The position numbers and the translations under genes were made by a program. A DNA stretch of 64,000 nt from an uncultured Chlorobiota bacterium (GTDB taxonomy: Bacteria > Bacteroidota > Ignavibacteria > UBA10030 > UBA6906). Under the pieces are notes generated by a model. That model searched no databases and had not been told where the DNA came from. It worked only from the letters and a program-made list of their open reading frames with translations. This document shows, one piece after another, positions 16,564 through 25,253 of the stretch. The stretch is from the NCBI GenBank assembly GCA_900696645.1, contig CAADGV010000007.1, positions 259,029 through 323,028 of the forward strand, given 5' to 3'. Numbering within the stretch: the stretch's first letter is position 1; the number at the start of each line of letters is the position of its first letter.

Positions 16564-19500
16564 ATGCTCATACGGATACCGGCTGCGAATGCTGAGCATT
16601 GTACAGTTGCGGAATTCGCCGGATTTTTCTGGAAACAATCACAGCAGGGAAGTATGCAATATGTGAAAGCGTTAGCCGACCACTTGACGCCGCGACATCA
16701 TCGTTTTGTTGAGGCATTTTTGTTGAAATACTCAGATGCCGGCAATCCACATTTCGTTGCGGATGCATATCGTCAGATATTGAAGAGGGGTATTGAGGCG
16801 GTTTCGTATGTAGATGACCTGATGGTCCTGTATGGTGGATACGATCGGCGTCAGTTTCTATACGACATGTTGCGCTCGAATGAATTCTGCGCATTACAGC
16901 GTCGGGGTGAGGATCCGATCCAGGAACCTGAAGGCGTGAAACCACAGCTGCATCGTCCGCCCATCTCGCAACTCGAACAATACCAGGACATATGGGTCAA
17001 GGGAAAAGTGGAAAAGAAGGGTGTGCGAGAGTGCGAGGATCGGTTTGAGATTATTCAATCCTTCTGCAAGCAGTATACGAGGCCATTTACGATTCTGGAT
17101 ATCGGGGCAAACCTCGGGTATTTTTCACTCCGCCTTACAGAGGTTTTCGATTGCACGGCAGTTGCTGTAGAGGGAATCTACGGCGAGTGGACCCATGAGG
17201 TATTGAAGAAGAATGAAAATCAACGCGTGATCCTCCTTCAGAAAGTGATATCGCTGGAAGGTCTGTGCGCGCTTGCAGCCGTCGAACATTTCGATGTTGT
17301 GCTTGCTCTGAGTGTCATTCATCATCTCGAAGGAAGCTTTGATGAATCGCTCAACGTTCTACGCTCGCTTGGCGATCACCTGATACTTGAGCTTCCGTAT
17401 GAAGCGAATGCGTGCGGGCAGGAGGTTGTAACCAGCGTGCTGAATGCCACATTGCCGGAAGATGCTCAGATACTAGGCTACGGAAAGAGCCATCTGATGG
17501 ACGGCGAAAGACCAATCATGTTACTCTCGCAGCCAAAACAGTCCATTGCCCGTTCGTATCTTGGTACCCCACGAACAGACCTGCACGTTACGATTACGAG
17601 TACATTTGACGAGAAGAAGGTCAGGTTTCACACGAAGGAGGAGGAGCGTACGTGGGCTCGCGGAATAAATCTGCAAACATATTTATGGTTTAAGGGAGTA
17701 TATCCCTCCATGTCACGGATTGCCGACCTGTTGGCTGCCAAAAGGTTGCCGCAGGTGAGTCATCGCGACATTCAGCCTTGGAATGTGCTCGTACAAGGTG
17801 ATGATGTCGAACTGATTGACGCAAATGATCCGAATCATGCCTATGATTTTCCTGACACAAAGTGTCTTGAGAGATTGTTGTGGCTACTCAGAGCGGATTC
17901 CTCCGGTTCACCGGAAGTGACGATGCCACCCGCGTCCCTGCAACTCACCGAACAACCACTATGGCGTCAGGCAGCCCCTGTCTCCAGCGACGTCGGTCCG
18001 CAGGCGGCTGTTGCAGCAGTGTTGAACAATGCCGATCGCCTTATTCAGGCCGGAAAGCTTGAACAGGCTGTCGCCGAATTGCAGAAAGGCTTTCAGTATT
18101 TCCGTGAAGCGGCAAAGCTCCATTTCCGATTGTATGAAGTAATGAAGGCACAGGGTCAGACGGAACGTGCAGAGGTTGAATTCGCTACCGCCTTCTTCTG
18201 TGACCCCTCTCTCGCAGAAGTTCACAACGAATTTGGGGTGAGAGCCTTTGAGAAGGGGAACATCGCGTTAGCGCTCAGGAACTTTGAGCGCGCCGTGCAA
18301 TTCGACCGCAGGTGTGTTGCCGCGCAGAAGAATCTCAGTGATCTTTATGTGAACGAGGGAAGGCCGGAAGACGCTGTACGGCATCTTCAAGCAGTTCTCG
18401 AATATTCACCTGATGATGTTGAGGCACTTGCCGGCCTCGGCTATGTTTGCGTACAGATGAAATCAATTGATGACGCGATGTTCTTTTTCAATCGTGTAAT
18501 TGCAATTCGTCCGGATCACCCCGAGGTCTTGCAAATCCTCCGTCTGCTTGATGCACAGCAGAACAAAGGAACGGCCGCTGTGACTCAAGTATCCGGGCAG
18601 GAAGTGGTATCTTCAGAAGTTGTATGGGCTGCCCCGTTCTTCAATCCCAGCGGCTATGCAAGCGAGGCCATCAATTTCGTTCTCCCGCTTGAGCGTCGCC
18701 TTGCGTTGAAAATCTTCCACCATAACCACATCGTTTCCAAGGAGTTCATTCGTGAGCTTCCCGTTTCAGTGCGGGAATCGCTTGACAGGATGCAGAACAG
18801 AAAGGTAAAGCCAGAAGGATTCATCTTCGTTTCACACAATCCCGCACACGGCTTTGTGAAGCCCCCCGAAGCGAAATATGTCATCGGCCGAACAATGTTC
18901 GAAACGGACCGCATCCCGCACGATTGGGTTGTCAAATGCAACGAAATGGATGAAGTGTGGGTCCCGACGGACTTCAACATGCAGACATTTGCCAGATGCG
19001 GAGTTGAGAAACAGAAACTTAAAAAGATTCCCGGGTCAGTCGATGTTCATATGTTCGACCCCCGAATTACCGAACCACTTCCGCTCGAAGAACGAAAGGG
19101 GTTCAACTTCCTTGCGGTGTTCGAATGGTCCGAGAGAAAGGGTTATGATGTTCTGCTGAAAGCATATTTCAGCGAATTCCATTCGTCGGATGATGTCGCT
19201 CTGTACTTACGCACGTACCTTATGGGACGTACGGATGCGGATGATTGCGATGAAATTCTGGAGAGAATCCGTGCCGTTGCACAGGAATTGGGAAAGAACT
19301 CGGACGAATTGCCGGCGATCCGTATCCTGAACAAGCAGGTGCCGCTCACAATGTTACCAATGTTGTACAAAGCGGTGGATGCCTTTGTTGCACCGAGCCG
19401 GGGGGAAGGATGGGGTCGTCCGCACATGGAGGCGATGGCGATGGAGTTGCCATGCATAGCGACAAACTGGAGTGGCAACACGGAATTCATGAACGAAAGC

Positions 19501-21342
19501 AACTCATATCCTTTACGGATTGAAGGGTTGAGATCTGTGCGTAAGATGGAGATTCCGATTTATGTGGGTCACAAGTGGGCCGAGCCGTCTGTGAAACACT
19601 TGCGTCAGCTGATGCGTCACGTTCAGCAACACCGTGAGGAGGCAAGACAAAAGGGTGTTCAGGCACGCAGGGACGTCGTTGAGAAATACAGTCAAGAAAA
19701 AGTCGCCGGGCTGGTGATGGAACGTATTGTGGCAATTCAAGAGACGCTCTCCGGCGATGCAGCAGTAAGGAAGAAGCCTTCGGTTGCTTGGGAAGGTACC
19801 CCTTTCGCGCATCACTCTCTTTCGTTGATTAACCGCGAACTATGTGTGGAGCTTCTCTCGAATGGATATGAACTGTCCATTGTTCCATTCGGGGAAGATC
19901 ATTTCAAACCGGGGAAGAAAAATCGCTTTGCGCGACTGCACTCAAAACGAAACAAATTGCTTCCATCGGTTGATGTTCACGTTCGCCACCACTGGCCGCC
20001 GAACCTGACTCCGCCCGAGGAAGGGCGCTGGGTTGTGATGCAGCCGTGGGAATTCGGCAGCCTGCCAAAATCCTGGGTTGAGGCTTTCGCATCGCAAGTA
20101 GATGAGGTGTGGGCGTACACCGAATACGTTCGTCAGGTATATGTCAGCAGTGGAATTCCGGCAAATCGCGTCCATATTGTGCCGCCGGGCTTTGACCCGG
20201 AGACGTTTCATGCTGGCGTAAAGCCGCTGAAACTGAAGACGAAGAAGCAGTTCAAGTTTCTGTTCGTTGGAGGAACGATTTATAGAAAGGGAATCGACAT
20301 TCTCCTGGAAACATACACTCAAACATTCACTAGTACTGATGATGTGTGTCTTGTTATCAAGGACATGGGGGGAGATTCATTCTACAAGGGTCAGACGTTT
20401 CGTGATGTTATTCTCGAACTCCGGAAGAAACCCGGGATGCCGGAGATTGAATACATCGATAAGATTCTCTCTGAACACGAACTTGCCGGACTCTACACTG
20501 CATGCAACGTACTCGTTCATCCGTATCGGGGCGAGGGATTCGGCATGCCGATTCTTGAATCAATGGCGTGCGGAACTCCGGCGATTGTCACACAGGGCGG
20601 CGCGGCTCTCGATTTCTGCAATCGGGAGAACAGCATTCTCGTTTCGGCAAGCAGACTCCAGCTCCCTTCAAAATTCATCGGTCACGATGAAACCGTTGAT
20701 TTCCCGTGGCTGCTTGAAGTCAACAAGAAGGAACTTGCAGAGAAGATGGCATTTGCAATGCAACATGTTGACGATCTTCAGACTCTTGGGAAACAGGCAA
20801 GCGAGGACGCGCATAGTAACTGGACATGGAGGCACGCCGCCGCAAAGTGCCGTCAACGAATAGGTGAGTTGTCGAAGAAACCAATTGTCCGTTTCTCACA
20901 ACAACCACCCGGCAATGAGTACATGCAGGAGAAACTCGGGAAGTCTCTCGCTTTGTTCAGGCTCGGTAGGTTCAAGGACTCTCTCGCAGAGCTGCTTGAC
21001 CCGGGACCAAAGGTCAGTGAAAATGTTTCACAGGCAATCCAAACAGATCAGGCCAATCTCAAGGGTGCATGCTATCTCCGTCTCAACGATTTAGAGAAAG
21101 CGAAAGTGAGTTTTGAAGAGGCCCTGAATCTGACACCGGATTCATCGGAAGCTTGCGCAGGATTGGGTGAAGTGTTCTACTTGCTTGGGAAGGACAAGGA
21201 GGCGAAGATTATGTTTGAGTATGCTGTTGTGTATGATGAAGAGAATGTAATGGCTGTAAACGGCCTTGCCAAGGCGAACGAGAATCTTGGTTTGCCTTCT
21301 GATGAAAACTCTCTTGTTCAATACGTGACAGTAAACAAATAA
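16564..21342 (+). CDS. giant multidomain glycosyltransferase: methyltransferase / kinase-like / TPR / GT4 / GT4 / TPR
   Basis: About 1592 residues; the ATG at 16564 is preferred because AGGGAAGG precedes it, and a GTG at 16531 is possible. Numbering from that GTG: DUF4214-like segment (~55-120); SAM methyltransferase with ILDIGANLGYF (188-198); kinase-like stretch with HRDIQPWN (411-418) and LIDAND (428-433) but a short N-lobe; TPR repeats (~495-680); a GT4 glycosyltransferase with its E-x7-E pair at Glu959/Glu967; a second with Glu1335/Glu1343; C-terminal TPRs (~1455-1590). The methyltransferase-kinase order recalls the O-antigen terminator WbdD. Position just before a GT2 gene and two flagellins suggests flagellin or surface glycan glycosylation (inference). 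Confidence 0.82.
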   Translation: MLIRIPAANAEHCTVAEFAGFFWKQSQQGSMQYVKALADHLTPRHHRFVEAFLLKYSDAGNPHFVADAYRQILKRGIEAVSYVDDLMVLYGGYDRRQFLYDMLRSNEFCALQRRGEDPIQEPEGVKPQLHRPPISQLEQYQDIWVKGKVEKKGVRECEDRFEIIQSFCKQYTRPFTILDIGANLGYFSLRLTEVFDCTAVAVEGIYGEWTHEVLKKNENQRVILLQKVISLEGLCALAAVEHFDVVLALSVIHHLEGSFDESLNVLRSLGDHLILELPYEANACGQEVVTSVLNATLPEDAQILGYGKSHLMDGERPIMLLSQPKQSIARSYLGTPRTDLHVTITSTFDEKKVRFHTKEEERTWARGINLQTYLWFKGVYPSMSRIADLLAAKRLPQVSHRDIQPWNVLVQGDDVELIDANDPNHAYDFPDTKCLERLLWLLRADSSGSPEVTMPPASLQLTEQPLWRQAAPVSSDVGPQAAVAAVLNNADRLIQAGKLEQAVAELQKGFQYFREAAKLHFRLYEVMKAQGQTERAEVEFATAFFCDPSLAEVHNEFGVRAFEKGNIALALRNFERAVQFDRRCVAAQKNLSDLYVNEGRPEDAVRHLQAVLEYSPDDVEALAGLGYVCVQMKSIDDAMFFFNRVIAIRPDHPEVLQILRLLDAQQNKGTAAVTQVSGQEVVSSEVVWAAPFFNPSGYASEAINFVLPLERRLALKIFHHNHIVSKEFIRELPVSVRESLDRMQNRKVKPEGFIFVSHNPAHGFVKPPEAKYVIGRTMFETDRIPHDWVVKCNEMDEVWVPTDFNMQTFARCGVEKQKLKKIPGSVDVHMFDPRITEPLPLEERKGFNFLAVFEWSERKGYDVLLKAYFSEFHSSDDVALYLRTYLMGRTDADDCDEILERIRAVAQELGKNSDELPAIRILNKQVPLTMLPMLYKAVDAFVAPSRGEGWGRPHMEAMAMELPCIATNWSGNTEFMNESNSYPLRIEGLRSVRKMEIPIYVGHKWAEPSVKHLRQLMRHVQQHREEARQKGVQARRDVVEKYSQEKVAGLVMERIVAIQETLSGDAAVRKKPSVAWEGTPFAHHSLSLINRELCVELLSNGYELSIVPFGEDHFKPGKKNRFARLHSKRNKLLPSVDVHVRHHWPPNLTPPEEGRWVVMQPWEFGSLPKSWVEAFASQVDEVWAYTEYVRQVYVSSGIPANRVHIVPPGFDPETFHAGVKPLKLKTKKQFKFLFVGGTIYRKGIDILLETYTQTFTSTDDVCLVIKDMGGDSFYKGQTFRDVILELRKKPGMPEIEYIDKILSEHELAGLYTACNVLVHPYRGEGFGMPILESMACGTPAIVTQGGAALDFCNRENSILVSASRLQLPSKFIGHDETVDFPWLLEVNKKELAEKMAFAMQHVDDLQTLGKQASEDAHSNWTWRHAAAKCRQRIGELSKKPIVRFSQQPPGNEYMQEKLGKSLALFRLGRFKDSLAELLDPGPKVSENVSQAIQTDQANLKGACYLRLNDLEKAKVSFEEALNLTPDSSEACAGLGEVFYLLGKDKEAKIMFEYAVVYDEENVMAVNGLAKANENLGLPSDENSLVQYVTVNK

Positions 21343-22926
21343 ATGAAAATGACAACGGCGCATTCAAAGACACAGAGTAAACAAGATCGAGGGAGTAGGC
21401 TTTCACTCTCAATGATCGTAAAGAATGAAGAAAAGTTTCTGCCCGACTGTCTCGAAAGTGTGAAAGGCCTTATTGATGAAATCGTAATCGTTGACACAGG
21501 TTCGACCGATGCAACGAAAGAGATTGCGGCTCGTTACGGAGCACGTATAATTGATTTTAACTGGATCGGCGATTTTTCGGCTGCGCGGAACCACGCACTT
21601 GAGCAGTGTACGGGCGACTGGGTGCTGTATCTTGATGCAGATGAACGACTTACAGACAATCAAGAGAATCTGCTGCGCAAGCTCATCACGGCAGGCGGTG
21701 TTGACGCGTACAATGTCATCATCGAAAATCCACACTCGCTGCAACAAGGGAACTTCAACCAGGAGAACTCTTATCCGAGACTGTTCAGGAGATTGCCCGG
21801 AGTGAAGTTCGAGGGAAAAGTGCATGAGCAAGTCTGGCCCTCATTGATGCGACTGAAGCTAACCGTGAAGCAATCGTCGCTTGCTATTCAACACCTCGGT
21901 TATGGTCAAGGGTATGATGTCGTCAAACAAAAAGCGGAACGGAACCTTGAACTGTTAAAGAACCAGCTTGCCGCGGACCCGGATGATGCGTATGCACAGT
22001 TCCAAACAGGTAACTCGCTTGTTATACTGCAACGCTACGATGAAGCAAGGCCTGCACTTGAGCTTGCTCTTGAGAACAGCAAACTTGACGTGACCAATAG
22101 GGCTTCCTGTTACAACCTGCTTGCCGAGATCGAAGTAAAACGGGGGAACCTTGACGCGGCAGTCGAACTCTGCCTGAAATCTCTTCAACTTGCTCCCAGA
22201 CAATTGATGGCGCATTGGTTTCTTTCACTCATGTATTTCGATTTGAAGCTATTTGCCAAAGCAGTTGAGCAGTTGAGTACAATCGAGGAGTTGATTCCGG
22301 TTCCGGCGGCTCAGCGTTCAAATCAGGTTGCCTCCGATCTTCATCTCAGAATGGAAGATGTCAAGAAGCGGATGGCAATAACATACGAGGCGGCGGGGGA
22401 ATTCAAGAAAGCCCTCATACAGTATTCGAATGTTGTTGAACTGACTAAAGCGCAAGACGGATTGGCGGGACTCCTTAAATGTGCAGAGCAGGTTGAGGAT
22501 TCCCGTTTCGTGATTGAGACATTGGGGCATCTTACAAGAACAAATTCAGCCAGCGTCGAACTCTTCCTCCCGCTTGCATGGTATTACCGGAAAGTGAATG
22601 ACTTGGATTCTGCCATCAACTTCATAGACAAGGCAATCCGTGCCCAGCCTGCAAACAGCAAAGCATATGCCTTTGCGGTTCGCTGGAAGATGGATACGGG
22701 GGATGTTCAATCCGCAGAGAAGACTCTCGAATTGGCAGAGGAGAAAGGGATTCGGGATTTTGAGTTGCACAAGGCGGGCTTGCAACTTTTTCTGCAAAGG
22801 GGAGATGTGAATGCCGCGTTTCATCATCTTGAACTGATGTCGCAAACCACTGATGCTGATCTTACACCGATCAGGAATCGGCTTGCAGCGCTCGCGGAAA
22901 AGATATCGGCTGTATCATCTCCCTGA
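21343..22926 (+). CDS. GT2-family glycosyltransferase with TPR repeats
   Basis: 527 residues starting immediately after the stop of the giant glycosyltransferase, so translation is probably coupled. The N-terminal ~230 residues are a GT-A glycosyltransferase: SMIVKNEEKFL, DTGSTDAT (nucleotide-sugar binding), FSAARNHAL and the metal-binding DADER. From ~200 on there are TPR-like helical repeats (AYAQFQTGNSLVILQRYDEA, LLAEIEVKRGNLDAA). This GT2-TPR layout is seen in SunS-like S/O-glycosyltransferases and in flagellin glycosylation loci. The next genes are the flagellins, so they are the likely acceptors. Confidence 0.85.
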   Translation: MKMTTAHSKTQSKQDRGSRLSLSMIVKNEEKFLPDCLESVKGLIDEIVIVDTGSTDATKEIAARYGARIIDFNWIGDFSAARNHALEQCTGDWVLYLDADERLTDNQENLLRKLITAGGVDAYNVIIENPHSLQQGNFNQENSYPRLFRRLPGVKFEGKVHEQVWPSLMRLKLTVKQSSLAIQHLGYGQGYDVVKQKAERNLELLKNQLAADPDDAYAQFQTGNSLVILQRYDEARPALELALENSKLDVTNRASCYNLLAEIEVKRGNLDAAVELCLKSLQLAPRQLMAHWFLSLMYFDLKLFAKAVEQLSTIEELIPVPAAQRSNQVASDLHLRMEDVKKRMAITYEAAGEFKKALIQYSNVVELTKAQDGLAGLLKCAEQVEDSRFVIETLGHLTRTNSASVELFLPLAWYYRKVNDLDSAINFIDKAIRAQPANSKAYAFAVRWKMDTGDVQSAEKTLELAEEKGIRDFELHKAGLQLFLQRGDVNAAFHHLELMSQTTDADLTPIRNRLAALAEKISAVSSP

Positions 22927-23105
22927 AGAAGTCGGACGTCCGTCTAAGTCGCCCTGCAGAAAATGACTGCATGTTTGTAAAAAGGGAACACTGGCGCATC
23001 CAATTGGCCTCGATTGGAGGGTGCGCGATGATCCTTTTTGTAGCTATTACACGCCTGATACCTCTAACTTCTTGCCCAGCATCAAGTAACAGACACAACG
23101 GGCGC

Positions 23106-23132
23106 TAAAGAGTTTTCTACAAATTCCGATAA
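23106..23132 (+). promoter_or_regulatory. sigma-28 (FliA) promoter of flagellin 1
   Basis: TAAA (23106-23109), a 15-bp spacer, then TCCGATAA (23125-23132). The sigma-28 consensus is TAAA-N15-GCCGATAA, so only one base differs. Expected transcription start is ~23140, giving a ~75-nt leader. The same layout precedes flagellin 2. Confidence 0.85.
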
Positions 23133-23167
23133 CACTTCCAGAACAATTATGTTCATAGTTCATGAGA

Positions 23168-23206
23168 GGGCACGGACGCCCGATCGTATCAACATTCTTA
23201 CAAGGA
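23168..23206 (+). promoter_or_regulatory. candidate CsrA-binding leader of flagellin 1
   Basis: GGGC (23168-23171) pairs with GCCC (23178-23181), presenting the loop ACGGAC. A second GGA sits in ACAAGGAGG at the Shine-Dalgarno (GGA 23204-23206), 30 nt further on. A loop ANGGA plus ACARGGA over the ribosome-binding site is the classic CsrA arrangement, known from the Bacillus subtilis hag leader. No csrA or fliW is in this window. Confidence 0.5.
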
Positions 23207-23213
23207 GGTAACT

Positions 23214-24041
23214 ATGCCGTTTACAGGTGGTGCTAGAATAAACACCAATATTTCAGCTATGAATGCGGTGAATGCGCTGAACAGCATCAATCGCGATCTG
23301 GGTATGCACCAGGAACGTCTCGCCACAGGCCGACGCATCAATTCATCGGCAGATGACCCGTCGGGTTATATGATTTCCAAGAAAATGGAAGGTCGTATTC
23401 GCTCGATGAGTTCGGCAATCGATAACGTCGGAGATGCATCTTCCACGTTAGGTGTTGCTGAGGGTTCTTATCAGAAGATAGCTGATCTGTTGGTGCAAAT
23501 CAAAGAGAAGCAGACACGGTTCATCAATGGGGCATTCGGAAGTGATGAGAAAAGTGCCATTGCCACGGAGATTGCGGCGTTGGCATCGGAGATTGATGAC
23601 ATTGTTGCCAACAACAAGTTCAACGGAGTGCAACTGCTCAACGGTACGTACTCCGAGGATTTTCAGGTTGGCGAGTCAAGCGCGGAGTTGTTCAATGTAT
23701 CGTTCAGCGCAAGCGTCTCCTCGGCTTCTCTACTTGGCACGGCAGCAGGAAGCATTACCAGTGCGAATGTCGTTGGTTTGACTGTTGACACGGGCATTGG
23801 GACTGTGAACTCTGCGATCGGCGCAATCGGGGCATCGCTGAATCGTCTTTCGGCGAAGGAAGAAAACCTGAACAACGCCATCACGAACACAGAAGCGGCG
23901 AAAAGCCGTATCTTTGATGCTGATATAGCAAAGGAACAGATCCAAGCTGCAAAACTCCAAATCTTGCAGCAGACAGCTACATCGATGCTGGCGCAGGCAA
24001 ATCAAGCGCCGCAGGTGTTCTTGTCTCTCTTCCGAAGCTAA
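23214..24041 (+). CDS. fliC: flagellin 1
   Basis: Structural subunit of the flagellar filament, 275 residues. It has the conserved D0/D1 ends: INTNISAMNAVNALNSINRDLG and LATGRRINSSADDPSGY at the N-terminus, AAKSRIFDADIAKEQIQAAKLQILQQTATSMLAQANQ at the C-terminus. The variable D2/D3 region is absent and replaced by a short Ser/Ala-rich stretch (~165-195), as in other short flagellins. It is roughly 85% identical by eye to the next gene. It is transcribed from a sigma-28 promoter, has a strong Shine-Dalgarno and is followed by its own terminator. The Ser/Thr-rich centre is a plausible glycosylation zone given the upstream transferases. Confidence 0.96.
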   Translation: MPFTGGARINTNISAMNAVNALNSINRDLGMHQERLATGRRINSSADDPSGYMISKKMEGRIRSMSSAIDNVGDASSTLGVAEGSYQKIADLLVQIKEKQTRFINGAFGSDEKSAIATEIAALASEIDDIVANNKFNGVQLLNGTYSEDFQVGESSAELFNVSFSASVSSASLLGTAAGSITSANVVGLTVDTGIGTVNSAIGAIGASLNRLSAKEENLNNAITNTEAAKSRIFDADIAKEQIQAAKLQILQQTATSMLAQANQAPQVFLSLFRS

Positions 24042-24064
24042 GCCAACCAACCGGCGTATTGACG

Positions 24065-24102
24065 AGGGAGGTGTTCGAAAGCGCACCTCCCTGTCAGTTT
24101 TT
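24065..24102 (+). terminator. Rho-independent terminator after flagellin 1
   Basis: AGGGAGGTG (24065-24073) pairs perfectly with CACCTCCCT (24084-24092) across a 10-nt loop, followed within a few bases by TTTTT. It separates the two flagellin transcripts. Confidence 0.85.
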
Positions 24103-24149
24103 AGTGATTTCGGGATGAAAAAAAGCCGTTTTACTGGCGGCTATAACGA

Positions 24150-24164
24150 TGGCAAACAGGTTGC
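24150..24164 (+). promoter_or_regulatory. possible sigma-54 promoter upstream of flagellin 2
   Basis: TGGCAA-N5-TTGC with GG (24151-24152) and GC (24163-24164) separated by exactly 10 bp. One base departs from TGGCAC. It lies ~60 bp upstream of the sigma-28 promoter of the same gene, so flagellin 2 may have two promoters; flagellin 1 lacks an equivalent. It could be a chance match. Confidence 0.4.
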
Positions 24165-24208
24165 TACCTAAGTCTTTGAAACTCAACCCGTTACCAATCG
24201 GAAGCGGC

Positions 24209-24235
24209 TAAAGATTCAGCACATACCTCCGATAA
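24209..24235 (+). promoter_or_regulatory. sigma-28 (FliA) promoter of flagellin 2
   Basis: TAAA (24209-24212), 15-bp spacer, TCCGATAA (24228-24235). It shares the CTAAAGA start with the flagellin 1 and fliL promoters. Expected leader length is ~72 nt, nearly the same as for flagellin 1. Confidence 0.85.
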
Positions 24236-24265
24236 TAGTAACAGAGCAGCCAATGCTCAAGTAAA

Positions 24266-24307
24266 CGGGCAAGGAAGCCCGACCAACACATACACAAACT
24301 ACAAGGA
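24266..24307 (+). promoter_or_regulatory. candidate CsrA-binding leader of flagellin 2
   Basis: CGGGC (24266-24270) pairs with GCCCG (24277-24281) around the loop AAGGAA. A second GGA lies in ACAAGGAGG at the Shine-Dalgarno (24305-24307), 32 nt downstream. The stem sequence and the loop GGA match the flagellin 1 leader while the flanking bases differ, which argues for selection on the structure. Confidence 0.5.
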
Positions 24308-24314
24308 GGTAGTC

Positions 24315-25139
24315 ATGCCACTTACCAGTGGAGCAAGAATCAATACCAACGTTGCCGCGATGAATGCGTTGCAGTCTTTGAACGCCATCAACCGTGACCT
24401 CGGTATGCACCAGGAACGTCTTGCGACCGGCAAGCGCATCAACAGTGCAGCGGATGATCCGTCAGGATACGTGATTTCCAAGAAAATGGAAGGCCGTATC
24501 CGTTCGATGAATTCTGCGCTGGACAACGTCGGTGATGCACAGTCGACTTACGGCGTCGCGGAAGGCGCCTATCAGAAGATTGCTGATCTGCTTGTTCAGA
24601 TCAAAGAGAAGCAAACCCGCTTCATCAACGGCGCATTCGGTGCCGATGAGAAGGATGCTATCGCAACCGAAATCAAGGCCCTCGCCAGCGAAATCGACGA
24701 CATCGTCTCGACCACAAAGTTCAATGGTGTCTCTCTGTTGGACGGCCAATACTCAGAGAGCTTCCAGGTTGGTGAAGGTTCCTCGGAAACGTTCAGTGTC
24801 ACATTCAGTGCAAGCGTCTCCTCAGCTTCATTGCTTGGCACGGCGGCCGGCAGCATCACTTCCGCCAACGTTTCGGGTCTCACAGTGGACACCGGACTTG
24901 GAACGGTGAACAGCTCGATCGGTACGATTGGTGCCTCGTTGAATCGCCTCTCCGCAAAAGAAGCGAATCTCAACACGGCAATTACGAATACCGAAGCAGC
25001 GAAAAGCCGCATCTTTGACGCTGACATTGCGAAGGAGCAAATCAAGGCTGCGAAGTTGCAGATCCTTCAGCAAACGTCAACATCAATGTTGGCACAGGCG
25101 AACACCTCGCCGCAGGTTTTCCTGTCACTGTTTCGATGA
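24315..25139 (+). CDS. fliC: flagellin 2
   Basis: Second filament subunit, 274 residues, same D0/D1-only layout as flagellin 1. Conserved ends are INTNVAAMNALQSLNAINRDLG and RIFDADIAKEQIKAAKLQILQQ. Differences from flagellin 1 concentrate in the N-terminal helix, around residues 135-165 and in scattered helix-surface positions; the central SASVSSASLLGTAAGSITSANV block is identical. It has its own sigma-28 promoter, leader hairpin, Shine-Dalgarno and terminator, so it can be dosed separately. Two flagellins may form distinct filament segments, or be a recent duplication. Confidence 0.96.
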   Translation: MPLTSGARINTNVAAMNALQSLNAINRDLGMHQERLATGKRINSAADDPSGYVISKKMEGRIRSMNSALDNVGDAQSTYGVAEGAYQKIADLLVQIKEKQTRFINGAFGADEKDAIATEIKALASEIDDIVSTTKFNGVSLLDGQYSESFQVGEGSSETFSVTFSASVSSASLLGTAAGSITSANVSGLTVDTGLGTVNSSIGTIGASLNRLSAKEANLNTAITNTEAAKSRIFDADIAKEQIKAAKLQILQQTSTSMLAQANTSPQVFLSLFR

Positions 25140-25161
25140 CGGAACATTGACATGGTGAACG

Positions 25162-25190
25162 AGGAGCGGCGCCCCGTAAGGCGCCCTCCT
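25162..25190 (+). terminator. terminator hairpin after flagellin 2
   Basis: AGGAG-c-GGCGCC pairs with GGCGCC-CTCCT around a CCGTAA loop: eleven base pairs with one bulged C. The T-tract after it is poor (GATTTCTC), so termination may be partial, allowing read-through into fliS. Confidence 0.65.
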
Positions 25191-25253
25191 GATTTCTCGA
25201 TGTGAAACAGGATGTAACATAGCACAAACCCTAACTAACGAAAGCACCGATAC

